A DNA stretch of 64,000 nt, from the NCBI GenBank assembly GCA_015178975.1, contig WHVD01000047.1, positions 496,001-560,000 on the forward strand, written 5' to 3'. The notes beneath the pieces were generated by a model that saw nothing but the letters and a program-made list of their open reading frames with translations, made no database searches and was not told where the DNA came from. The translations under genes were made by a program, and so were the position numbers. Positions 33,531-45,500 of this stretch are shown here, one piece after another (position 1 is the first letter of the stretch; each line of letters begins with the position of its first letter). This DNA comes from Hysterangium stoloniferum (taxonomy: Eukaryota > Basidiomycota > Agaricomycetes > Hysterangiales > Hysterangiaceae).

Positions 33531-34828
33531 ATGATCAATACTCAGGTGGTCGGTGTAGTCGCCTTCTACATGGTGGCGGCTCTTATTGTAAACACTGAAA
33601 TAAATCAATAAATCCTCTATCCACAATGCTAACGATGGGTTTTCTAGATGGTTTTCGTCAATAAAGCGGTTTTGATCTCGGCACCAAATCTCACCGTTCT
33701 TTTCATGTTCTTCCAGTCCATAATGACAGTCATTCTTTTGCATTTTACCGCTCTTTTCACTTCGGTGGTCACCATTCCGACCCTGGAGCTTGCAACGGCG
33801 CGAAAACTGGCATGGCTTATCATCGTCGACGCAGCGGGATTTGTGTTCAATGCACTATGTCTGCGTGATGTAGAAGCAGCCTTTTTTCAAGTGGCTCGTG
33901 GCTTAGTGTTGCCACTTACCATCAGTATCGTTTCGATCCATAGTCGTTCAACGCCGAGTTGGAAAGTGTGTGGATGTGCGCTGGTGGTCACTATTGGATT
34001 CTTCATCGGCGTCTCACCGTCAGAAGAACTCCCTGAGAAGTCGGTTCCGACTCCGCTTGCGCTCTTTTATGGTTTCCTTTCATCAATGGTGAGAGAATAT
34101 CTGTTCTCAGCTTATTATAGAGTTCAGGGGGTGTACTAGGCTATCGCATGTCATGCCGTCCTCATCAAAATTTCTCTTCCGCACGTTGATGGGTCGTCGA
34201 CTCAATTATCCTACTGGTCCAATCTAGGATCTGCCATCATTATTGGTATTACAGCCATCCTGAAAGGGGAAGTCCTTGAGTTCGTTAAGATGTCCAGTGG
34301 GGGCTCATGGGACTGGAGTGTCTTTGCCTGGGGTAATCTAGTGACAGGCTTTGTTGGATTTTTAATGAGTATCGCTGGAATATTGAGTGTCAAAGTGACG
34401 AGTCCGGTTACGCACATGTTTTCAAGTGTTAGTGGGGCGTTATATTGGTTCTCAATCAACTATCTAATTTGCTTTATCCAGGCGGCAAGAAGCGTACTGC
34501 AGGTGGCCCTTGGCATCAGAATTTTTGGCGACATCTTAACGGTGTGAGCACCTGAGCAATTCGTGCTTTCATTGCATATTTGAAGGCACTGACCGTAAAT
34601 GCAGACAACGCGCGGCATCCATTTTCACAATTCTCTGCGGAACATTGTAATTTATCTCAACTTGGCTATCAGCCCTGTCTCACATCCATTGACATTGGAT
34701 CTACTTTTAGATTATACACATGGGTTAAATCTCGCGAACCTCCACCCCCTCCCCCAGTTTTACCACCCAAGGATATTGAAGCTCAGCAACTTATGCCGAT
34801 GGAGGAGCAAAACAAAACACAAGAGTAG
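33531..34828 (+). CDS. Nucleotide-sugar transporter, GDP-fucose type (SLC35C/TPT family)
   Basis: Exons 33531-33587, 33648-34088, 34140-34427, 34482-34543, 34605-34646 and 34711-34828 join to 335 codons plus stop. It should exchange a nucleotide sugar for the nucleoside monophosphate across the Golgi membrane. Family marks are MVFVNKAVL in the first helices, VEAAFFQVARGLVLPLTI (typical of GDP-fucose transporters), VTHMFSSAARSVLQVALG and LLYTWVKS at the end. Eight to ten hydrophobic helices fill the protein. The C-terminal tail is Pro-rich (REPPPPPPVLPP) and cytosolic by inference. The fourth exon is the minimal one between two introns. The 54-nt intron at 34428-34481 is a multiple of three and stop-free. 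Substrate is inferred from family likeness only. Confidence 0.85.
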
Positions 34829-35762
34829 ATGGATGTATTCCTGATACATCTTTTCTCAAAAGGTCGGGTATGATATTGGTATGGGGCATCTATATTTATT
34901 GTATGCTAATTGATGTTCTATCACATGTTTCATGGACTATCGTGACCTCCTCGTGTGTTTATAATCTCACAATTGTCAATGATATGGAGCGGTCGTTTTT
35001 CATTCGTAATGGCCTGCAAGTTATGTGTCACCTGGGGAAGGATTCCTTTTCTGCTTCTTGAGCCATGGATTCTTTATGTGCATTTCGGAGGTTGTGGAAC
35101 GGTTTGAAAGCCATAATCACACTAAGAATACATTAAAGACCTCTGAGCGACTCCCCGCACGGCCTCTATGTCACCAGCCAGCCTTCTAACCTCCAAAAAA
35201 GGAGTAGATTTCCACTTAAGGTGGAATCCTCACTTAGAGAAAAACGGTTACGAGCACGGTTGACCTAATGTATCGAGTACCATATTCTACGCTTTACCTC
35301 ATGTTTGTTAAGATGGGTAGTTGGCGCGCCCTCTCCAGTGGTTTTCATGCGGATGTCTCGTTATATAGTGTTATGATGCATTTATTGCTATTTGCTATTC
35401 AGAAAATGGTGATTGATCTAGTTTCATAGACCTCCGGCTTAGAGTGCACCAGTGAGCCGGCTTCCGTATTCACGCGCGACATCGGTCCCAAATTCAAGAG
35501 TCAAGCAGCTCGAGTTAAGTTTATTGGGAAGGATGTACTTACAAGATCAAAATTGCCCAAAGTTTATCAGAAGTCAAGTAACTTTACCTTCCCTTGAGCT
35601 GGCGCCAATCACACGTATGGCTCCCGGGCCTCGGTTCACATTTCATAATATATGGCACATGTAAAGTAATGTTTCAGGAGTTGACAAATGATTTAAATGT
35701 TATAGAACAACAACACTCCACGTTAAAGAAAGAAAGAAAAAATAGTCCGTAATTAAAGAAAT
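34829..35762. other. Intergenic between convergent genes
   Basis: Spacer of 934 bp between the 3' ends of the transporter and Sec1 genes. Short frames (34870-35061, 35452-35664) show nothing recognisable. Confidence 0.4.
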
Positions 35763-38696
35763 TCAGAACCTAAACAGCCCTTTCTTCTTCTTTGGCTCCT
35801 CCTTTGAACCGCCTAAAGAAATACTAGACCCTGCGGGGGATGAAGATGGCAAAGGCGATGGTGTGTGCCGTAGTCTATTTGGCCTTGCCGATGATGCCGG
35901 TGGTGTTGGTTCAACCCGTGGCGGGGGATCTTTAATGTAATACTTCTGGTCATAGTATAATTGGAATGGACGATCTTCGCCGTTGACGTCTCGCAAACCA
36001 TTAGGTATGGCACGCGAGCCTGCACCACCGATTTCTAGCACGCGAAGGTCATCGACGAAACCTTCTGGGTATAGAGTATGCGTAGAACCTAAACATATAT
36101 CAGGTCACATTGTCAGACATACCATTGCCGCCATGTATTGTCAGCGTACCAATGACAATGTCCTTCCCCAAGGAATTCGAGAGTTGATAGGTAGCCCTCA
36201 TCTCCGAGTATGTCATACCACCTGCGACAAAGACGATAAGTCGCTGCCGAATTTCAGACGCTGCACCCCGCTGCGGTACTCGGTGCCAACTCGGTTTTGC
36301 GCTACGTAGTGAACCGGCGGCGGGCGTCGGCGTAGTGGTGCGGAGACTGGCTACGCTTGCGCCTGGAGCTGTCGGGGCATCCCGTACATACGGAAACATT
36401 GTTGGATCGAGCTTGTTAGCGACGTGGTCCTGAGTGGAAGAGGTAATTTTTATTAAGACACGGGGAAAGATTGCGAATGGAGAATTCATCATACTTCAAG
36501 CATGGTTTGTATAGCGGGTTTGTATCGCGATAGTTCGTATTCATCGGAGCCGGGCTTTTGTTTAAGCTTTCTGCGTAGGTCTTTGTCTCCTGACTCCTGT
36601 AATACAGCGAAAAACATATAACGGATCAATCTAGAAGAGGACGGGAGTGGGCGGGACATACTCTTGTTATACGAGTTCCGAGATAGACCAGATTATTAAC
36701 AGCGTCTTGATCAGCTCGTGATAGCCTTGCATGTTGGTATAATCGTCGACGATCTTCATTTGGTACACCTTCACGAAACTGGACGTATAGTGCAATAATG
36801 CGCACTTTTGACGCATTGCTGTGTATAATATAAGACCGCCGGACCAAAAAAGCTATCGATGAATTACTGAAACGAACCTAATTTCATTGCTGTCCAACAA
36901 TGGAACCAACTCCTCCACAAGGTGTTTTGGTGTCTTTCCATCTGCAGTAACACCCGTTGCACACATCTTTGGCCAAAGTGAGATCCTACATTATTGAAAA
37001 GTAATCAGTTACTAGCCTGTTCTACATTTGCCGCAAGCGGTAATTTCTCTTTCTCAAAAATCGACATGCACTCTTGTGCCATGTTAAGATGCAAGGAAAA
37101 CTATTGAGATTTGGTCAGACGATTGGTGGCGAAGTAGGTCAAACACTTGGTACTTTCTCGCGCATTTCTTGATATTGCGGCAAGCTCGCTAACATATCTT
37201 TCATGTCATTTAATGAAGCAACGCCTTCTCTGTATGACGCCCATGAAGGAGATAAGATGGTTATAACAGGTTACACACCCTTGGAATCCCGCGTTCTCTT
37301 GCATGAACGCGTTGAAGTCCGCCATGAGTTTATCGATTGCTTCACGCATGTGCAGATGTCTCACTTCAGTCCATACAGAGTCCGCGTCTGAAAGAATAGC
37401 AATCTTATCTTCATACTCCCCTAGTGCTGTCTGGAATTTGTATCTATGATTTTATAATTATGATAAATCGTCAAATAAAATACACAGTTTACACACCGAT
37501 ATTTCGTCCCATCGTCAATAGGCAGAAGATCATTGCACATGGCTTGATAGGTGAACTCGTGTAAAAATGGTGCAATCGTATCTATTGTGCGATCTGTGAT
37601 GAATAACACGCCTCGTGGACGAGACGGTTCCGATTTCTTCCCGAGTTCATTTCATAGACAGCGCTAACCTATAGGGAAACTCACTGGAAACTCCGGTGTA
37701 GCCTTCTTATATTCATCCAACTCTTCCTGCACCATCCTTGCCAGAACTTTTGGCAAATATAAACTGTCAGCCTCGGCCTCCACACGTCCGGCGTCTCCTC
37801 TCGCAAGTGTCGTTCGCCATCGTCCACTGCCTCCTTCCGGAGGTGGCGCACGCGATTCGGGAGGCGGAGAAAATGGACCTAGTGGCTTATGATGTGACGG
37901 TACATAATGGCGTATTAAAGGATACTCTTCAAGGGAGACACAAATATTGAGAATGGCACGTGCAATGAAGCGAAGGTCTTCTTCGGCGCGAAGTCGAGCA
38001 CCTCGAAGAGCTGTAGCACTTCTGGGAGGCGAGAAGAGACTATAAAATGTTGCTGGCGCGTTGACGGAAAATGCCTGGGATTCGATGGCTTTGCATGTGA
38101 CGTTTTAGAAAATTAAAATGGCCAGATAAACGGAACATACGCCAGAAATTTAGATATAGTTCCTTCAATGCCTTTAGATATGGCTCTGCAGGAGATGAAA
38201 CGAGACGGTCGACGAGTTTCTCAGACAGCCCTGTGTAACAACCATGAAACGCTGTGGTTGCACCTTGTGTGGCAAACGCTCACCTTCAATGAAGAACACA
38301 TGTGCAGCCAAATATTGTTGCCTCCCATTCGCGAAATCACCTATAACGCGTTCCACATTCTGGGATGTAGGCATGAGGAGGTACAAAGCCTCGAACTGTT
38401 GCGGCGTGCGATGAGTGTTGATCGATTCGATGACTGTTCAAAGAGGGTGACAATCAGCCTGTCGGAGATAAAGTTGCACTCACGAGTGACATTCTCCTCT
38501 AGAATATCATATTGTTTCAGTGTACTGCCTAAGAGCTTCTGAGCATGGTCATCTACAACAAGGACCTTCCACCTGCCCGGTGGATTGACAGAGCGTATAG
38601 CATCGAGAAAGCCTGTCATGAAGCTCTCAGTGAAATCAGAATCATCGTTAAAAAACTAAGCTTACGGTTGCGGACGGTAGTGATCAGAGAAGACAT
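35763..38696 (-). CDS. SEC1: Sec1/Munc18 family protein for exocytosis
   Basis: It binds syntaxin-type SNAREs and promotes fusion of secretory vesicles at the plasma membrane. The start is [11 protein letters not shown] (38696), with an intron after 31 nt of coding sequence (38613-38665). Exon 2 continues [27 protein letters not shown], the standard domain 1 of fungal Sec1. Further blocks are [60 protein letters not shown] (the SM signature region) and, near the end, [10 protein letters not shown] and [12 protein letters not shown]. The end is a Ser/Pro-rich tail closing with KKKKGLFRF. At least ten short introns separate the blocks. The tail is longer than in yeast Sec1, as usual in basidiomycetes. 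Confidence 0.92.
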
Positions 38697-38917
38697 AGCT
38701 GCACGCAGTGTTCGGCGCTTTTGTCACACTTTCTCATAATTACGCTGACACAATTATGATATACTGTTGAACTGTGGTTTTATCATTCGAATAGACAATT
38801 TCATATTTTACATATCAGATATTCACTGCGGTATGATACTGGGATACATAATTGAGACATGGCATGATCTAATATTTAAACCTGCTTGGTAACATCCACG
38901 GATGACAGTTGTGCAGA

Positions 38918-41000
38918 TTAATCCTGGAAATGATAAGATCAGACGCATGTAGGTGACAAAACAATAAGAACATACCCATAACTTAATCAAGCCATCCCAA
39001 CTTGCTGTGATGACTTTGCTCTACAGAGTCACAACGGTAAATGACGCTGATCACTAAACAAAGTCCAACTCCACTTACGGTTTCATGCGGCAACCATTCA
39101 TGAGCAATGACAACCTTACTATGCGCCTTTAACCGACTCTTGATACGCCCCGTCTTCCAATCCCAGAATACGACATTTCCGGACCCATCTCCACTGCTAA
39201 TCCACTTCCCGTCAGGTGAGAAGCCTATTTGACATGCGTAACCGGCAACGGAATGACCAGCAAAACGCTTTTTACGGTTTTGTCGGAAGTTGTCGGTGGA
39301 GTAGACGAGGATCTGGTTGTCGAGTGATTGGGCAGCGAAATATTTTTCTGGAGAGTAAAAGTAGGTAGGATGTTCGTTACAGAACAAGAGACTTACTTGA
39401 CGGATGGAGAGTAACGGCTGGCATGGAATGCATGTGGGGCTCGGCGATATACTTGATTACAACAGGAATATCATAGTCCCAAGCACGAATGGTCTTATCG
39501 TCTGATGTAGTCACAAATCGGCGGTTTTCGTCCACAAATGTGATGGTATTGACGGGTCCAAGATGCTGATCGTATTCTTGTACAATCTCGCCCGAGTCCA
39601 TGTCATACTGTAATGCAGCAATCATGAGATGTATAAAGACTGCAAAGAGAAAAATAACCACCAACCTGAATGATCTTCTTATCCGACATACCCGCCAAGA
39701 AGATATTTTGCTTGTCGTCGTCAGGATTAAATCGAATCACATATGGTATTTTGCCATTGCTAAATCGCTTTATGCATTGGCCAGTTTCAGTGTCCCAAAG
39801 TTTCATCTGACGATCATAGCCACAAGACAGGAATTTTCGTCCATCATTTGAGAAAGTAACATCTTTGACGGCTTTGCCATGGCCCATGAAAGTCCGCAAG
39901 CAAGCACCTGATGTGTAGACATCCCACAACTAGAACGCAAAGTCAACAAAGGTTGTTGACATGGAAAGATAGAAAGAAAAAAACCTTAATTTTAGTATCC
40001 ATAGATCCGCTAAGAAGAAGATGAGCTGTCTGAGGAAACAGTCGTATGACGGATACACCCTTTGTATGCCCTGTCCAAGTGTGTACACATGTCTTTGGGA
40101 TGAATGTATCTTGCAAACCAGATTCCGTGGTCAAGTGTGGAGCCTCCGCAAGTGGCGGATGCATGTAAGTCCTCCCTTGATAGTCTTCCGTTTGCTTTCC
40201 ATGGAACACCGACGACTCCTCGCCAGCAATACCAAACCCACCGCGCTTCTTCTTACTTTTCGATATAACTGTTTGCTCTTCCTCCGGTTCACTAGGTTCT
40301 GCCTCTGCCAGCGCATCAACGTCATCCGGGAACTGTGGTCCCTCATCGTCGCCGTTCCATGCTGCCCACGGACCGACATAAGCCCCATCGCCCTCCACAA
40401 CGTCCAAGTCACCTTTCTGCTGCCGTTTCCTCTTCAATTCCTTCCTCGCTGCCTTTGGCGCTCGAATAGTATCAACCGTAGCAAGTTCATATCTGTTTGC
40501 CGCCTCTACATTTCCAAGGAATTTCGGTGCGTTCGGATCGACAGAGGGGTTCGCAGAGTATCCTAAGATGTATTGTGTGAGATGTTGCGCCTTGAAGGCG
40601 TGCTCAGTCATGGATTGCTCCTCCACATGTCCAGCCAGAGCATTTTGATTATCGAGACGATTTGTGGTACGGAAGGGGTCTGCAGGGCCTTGCACTGGGA
40701 GGGTCATGTCTGCATATGGGATGTTGACGTTCATCTGAGTGTCAGATGGACGAGTTATAAGAGATGTCTGATGAAGAGGATCCTGTCCAAGCAACTATTA
40801 GCGACCCTGCGAGTAGGGATATGTATTAAACGTATGAATACCTCTGAGAGAACATGTGGAGCAGCCACTAGCTCTTTCGTGACAGGGGGTTCCTCAACCC
40901 GCGGTTTCTTCGCAGCGGGCAAAGAACCTAACGAAAAAGCATCTTTAGAGATATCTACTCCATTGTCCTCGTCTGAAGAATAGCCAGCTAGCAGAGACAT
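38918..41000 (-). CDS. PRP17: Pre-mRNA splicing factor Prp17 (Cdc40), WD40 protein
   Basis: It acts in the second step of splicing within the spliceosome. The protein begins [13 protein letters not shown] (41000). Its N-terminal region has the family words [14 protein letters not shown] and [16 protein letters not shown]40 repeats follow from [19 protein letters not shown] through [69 protein letters not shown] and the final [12 protein letters not shown]. The last codon pair, GAT TAA, lies on its own tiny exon (38918-38923) after an intron with GTATGT donor and CCAG acceptor. Without that splice the frame would run on past tryptophan. It is transcribed divergently from RPS4. Confidence 0.93.
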
Positions 41001-41147
41001 CTGACGGTTTGAGCGCGTCGAAATGAAGTGCCTCTCACTTACATAATCCCATACATTAAGCGTGGATGAGTCAGCCAAAACGTGTTTGCAACTCCGACAT
41101 CCTCAAGATCACCGCCGTTCGCGACGCCAACCTATTAATTCTTCAAC
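41001..41147. promoter_or_regulatory. Short divergent promoter for PRP17 and RPS4
   Basis: Only 147 bp separate the two start codons, which point away from each other. Both UTRs and both promoters must fit here or extend into the RPS4 first intron, which starts directly after its ATG. No TATA box is apparent. Confidence 0.6.
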
Positions 41148-42271
41148 ATGGTGAGTTTATATCCTTGCAGCAATGTTGTTTTGGGCATGCCTTGGCTATA
41201 CATGTCGAAGTCTATGCTTTTAGACGTTTAGTGGCGGTGGATGCAGACCAGGTGGATTGGATGACTTGCACAACATTCTTGCCCCTTCGCGTGTTCGCGT
41301 TTTCTCACTATGTCATTTCCTCATAGGCCCGAGGACCGAAAAAGCATTTGAAACGCCTTGCAGCACCTAGCTCGTGGATGCTCGACAAGCTTAGCGGCAC
41401 ATACGTATGTTTCATGCCAGAACCCTTTGACAAAACTTTCTAATCTGGTTTATAGGCCCCCCGTCCTTCCCCTGGTCCCCACAAGCTTCGCGAATCACTT
41501 CCCCTCACCATTTTCCTCCGTAATCGTCTGAAGTACGCTTTAACTGGCCGTGAAGTAACCGCGATTGTTGCACAACGACTTATTAAGGTCGACGGAAAAG
41601 TTAGGACCGACACTACCTATCCCGCTGGTTTCCAGGGTGCGATTGCTTGAATTTATCATGAAAAATATACTCAAGTCCAATAGATGTCATTTCCATCGAG
41701 AAGTCGGGCGAGCATTTCCGTTTGTTGTACGATGTCAAGGGCCGATTCACCATCCACCGTATCACCCCTGAGGAGGCCACTTATAAGCTCCTCAAGGTTA
41801 AGCGTCTTGCAGTTGGTGCTCGTGGCGTGCCATATATTGTCACCCATGATGGCCGTACAATCCGTTACCCCGACCCCCTCATCCGTGCGAACGACACCGT
41901 TCGTTTTGATTTCGAAAATAACAAAATCACTGACTTCGTCAAATTCGATACCGGTAACGTTTGCATGATCACCGGTGGTCGTAACATGGGCCGTGCCGGT
42001 GTCATTGTTCACCGTGAGAGGCACATTGGTGGTTTCGACATTGTCCATGTTAAGGACAGCCTCGATCGCACTTTTGCCACCCGGTACACGATTATTTTCG
42101 TTTTCGTTTTAAGCAGAATTAATAAAACTTTCCGCATTTAGGATTACCAACATTTTTATCCTCGGCCAAGGACCCAAGCCGTGGATCTCCTTGCCGAAGG
42201 GCAAGGGTACCAAACTTACCATTTCCGAAGAGAGAGATCTCAGGAGACGTCGGGCAGCAGCAGAACAGTAG
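41148..42271 (+). CDS. RPS4: 40S ribosomal protein S4 (eS4)
   Basis: Exons 41148-41150, 41327-41404, 41456-41636, 41684-42083 and 42142-42271 join to 263 codons plus stop, the usual length for eS4. The first exon carries only the ATG. Exon 2 then reads [24 protein letters not shown], and the end is [18 protein letters not shown]. The S4-type RNA-binding segment and the KOW-like stretch ([18 protein letters not shown]) are present. An intron right after the initiator codon is common in fungal ribosomal protein genes and often holds expression signals. The gene converges with the HECT ligase gene, 319 bp away. Confidence 0.97.
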
Positions 42272-42590
42272 ATTCCTAGTACATATCGGTTTCTATCCAT
42301 TATTTGGTGTATGCCACATCATGCCTGTATGCTTTGCCCTCCGCACTAAAAATGAATGCATGCATAATGCCCATGCCCTGACTTCAATTTTATTACTATT
42401 TGTGCAATATGGTATGAAAAAATGTCTGATTGTCATTAGCATCCGGATAACTCTTAAGGAGTACTGTTCGTGTTTGGATTGGAAAGGAAAATATATATTT
42501 TATCTTCTCTAAGTAGATTCGAAAGAAGAGCAGTAGAAAACACGATCATGAGGGAGGGAATGGATAGCACAAACCATGCGAATCAATAAA

Positions 42591-45500
42591 CTAAGACAGG
42601 TGGAAACTGCCAACCCCTTCCTTCATAGCAGTTGCCAGCTTCTCTGCCATAACGACCTTCGTGCTATATTCTGGCAGCTTTAGATAATTCACGCACGTCA
42701 TTACACTCGGGAGGTAATCGTCCGCTGACAACGGTGCTTCATGCGGCTTGCGCACGACAGTTAGAGGTGGGTTTAGGCCGCGGAAACCTGGAAAGTTCGT
42801 TAGAATTCTTATTACTGGTATATAAAATGGTACATACCACCGATGGGTAACTTAGGACTACCTGTGATAAACTGCAAATATTCCCGACGAAGAGTCAAGT
42901 CGTATGAGGCCATAAGCTCTACCAAATCACGAATGGCACGACTCTCGACATTGAAACCGTGGTCAGCCTTCAGAGCCTCACTTAGGGCTGTGGCATTGCG
43001 CATTTAGATGTGTGTGAATATGCAGAAGTCAATTGTACATACTTTCGACGCTCCAGTCCTCCTCAGCATTACCGAACATCATGATAAGCTCGTCCGCAGA
43101 AAAGACTTTGAGATCATCGACCGGGAAGACTTTTGAAAACCCTTCTCTAAACGACTTAGCTTGGGTAACAGCGCCCTTTCCTATTATGGCATCGAGAACT
43201 GCAGCAATATACTCATCAACATTTTCCGCCGTGACCAATATGTTTCGTCCGCCGGGCTTAATATGAATGAGAACATCGTCAAAAGGGCGGTGTTAGACAT
43301 ATAAAATGATTGCCATACCTTTAACTCAATATCATAACCGGGCAGAGTAAAGTCGAGTGCAAGGTCTTCAATATTTAGCTGAGCACTGGTCGGGGACATG
43401 CCAAATTGCTTCTTTGCGTCATAAGACTGGATACAATGAATAAGAAAATCGAACTAACTAACATTAATACGTACTAAAGCTGCATCCGATTCCATGACAC
43501 GCCTGGTTTCCACATACGTCTGCAGTTTTGATAGGGAATTCGCGAGATCAGGATCTACGGCCTATAAATTGTCAATTTGGTCAATATAGTAACCAAGTGC
43601 GAAATCATGCTACATACGTGGAGGGTAGCGATTGTTTGAGGTACATCTTCCTCCAGTATCAGCTTGATGAAGATCTTGTTTAGCGACATATCGATGATTC
43701 GAGAATCCAACAGGGCTTTGGCGGTGAACTGTCCGATAACCTGGAACAAATGTGTTCGTTTTCTAATAGAAGACGGTGAGTTTGAGTCAATGATATAAAG
43801 GGATTACATACTGTCCACGATCCTGGATCAAGTCCAACGGTCCTAAAGGAGCAGGAAAGAGGCCACGAGGATGGTGAACATAAGGTCCCGCCACCATGGA
43901 GTCTGCATCTCTCCAAATTTTAAGATCCCGTCGGGCAAACTCCTTCGATACCAACGAGTAGAACTCAAGAGTAGGCCCCAATCCAGTCCCGACTTCTTCA
44001 AAGTATTCAACCTCTAATACTGATGACGAAGATCCATACAGTTCGAAAACCTTCACAGCAGATTCTAAGATATGCTTTCTGGAAATTCGAACTTTCTGGC
44101 GCTGTAGACGACCCAAGAAGCCGAATGCATCGTCACGTCTGGACGAGTCCTGTGTCCGCGTTTGTTGGCTCTGCCATTTAAGAATAAGTCGCGCATAACC
44201 AAAAGATGTGGACTGAAGGAATGAATAGCGGGTTGAAAATGGGAAAAGGAAGGGGAAATGTTGGGGGAGTTCTAGTGCCCACTCTGGTAAACACGAGCTG
44301 AAATTGGTTTAATACGTTTTTCGCTCACGAAAAATCAACCAATTACCTTGCTACTATCATCGGTTCTTCCAACTGGCGCGTGAGTTTAGCGGTTAGTTTG
44401 TTGTTGATAAACGAGGAATCCGCAAGAATATGCCTTGAGCGACCAATTCCTTGTTCGTTGAGTTTACATAATACACGCAAAAGCCTCAATATCTTGGAGT
44501 GAGGTGCATCCAGGGGTACAGATGATAAGAGAGGGCTTAGAGATCGATCACGCGAAAGAGGTTCGCCTACACGGTGGTTATTAGGTGAATTGTAATTTGC
44601 ATTAAAACAAAACAAACCGTCGGAGATAGGAGGCGGTCCAGGAACCTTCTTAAACTTGACGGTGTAGACACCTGACCATAACGCATTGGGATTGAGCACC
44701 GAGCTCAATGCCTTACGGGCCTCGTGCTGGTACACAGCACCGTATATTGTCAGGTCGAGGGGAAGAATCTGATCATCCATAGAAAATTCCAAATGCCAGT
44801 CGCTCGGTTTTGCTTTCAGGGCAGCTGCATACGACGTTTTGGCAGAAGATGACGAAGGTAAAGCAGCAGGTGGGCCTCTAGAGAAACTGGGGGTTGCGAC
44901 GCGTGTACCGTCGGGTGTTTGTGCTTCCACTTTGGATCCATCTAAAAAAAACAACTATCAATACAATACCAAGCTTAGGAACAAAAACCAATCGCACCAT
45001 CGGCTACATTCAGAGTAACGGTAGTTTCCGTCACAGATGCATCAGGATCCATGTCCTCCTCGAATACCTAAGAAGCCAAAGTTGCATCAGAACATGCTAC
45101 TGCGCTAACAGCAAAGAAAGAAAAAAAACATGCCTCAGCATCATAGTCATCTTCCGGGAAATCATCATGTATATCTTCATCATCATCGTTCACCGCTGTC
45201 TCACTACCTGCTTGAGGCACTATCGGAGGAGACACATCTGGTGGGATTGCAGGCCCCGCTGACCTCGCGCTCAAACGCATGCTTCGTCGACGACCACCAG
45301 CTGATGGCTCTCCAGATGGCGCAGGTGGCGGTGCTGAGTGTGAGCTAGAGCCAACACTGGCTCCTAGAGAGCCACGTCCCAATGAACCTGGTGTCATTCC
45401 TGACGCTGCCAAGGCTGCCAACATCCCTGATAGTCGCGATCCACCCATACCTGCGAGTAATCCAGACACGCGAGGACGGAGGTAATCATTCAAGGCTTGG

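Noticed and set aside
34544-34603. Stop codon ending the sugar transporter early at 34546
   Set aside because: GTGAGC donor and GCAG acceptor remove it, and the downstream exons restore the conserved end (LLYTWVKS).
40021-40566. 181-residue plus-strand frame opposite PRP17
   Set aside because: Shadow of the PRP17 coding strand; the minus-strand frame has clear family motifs.
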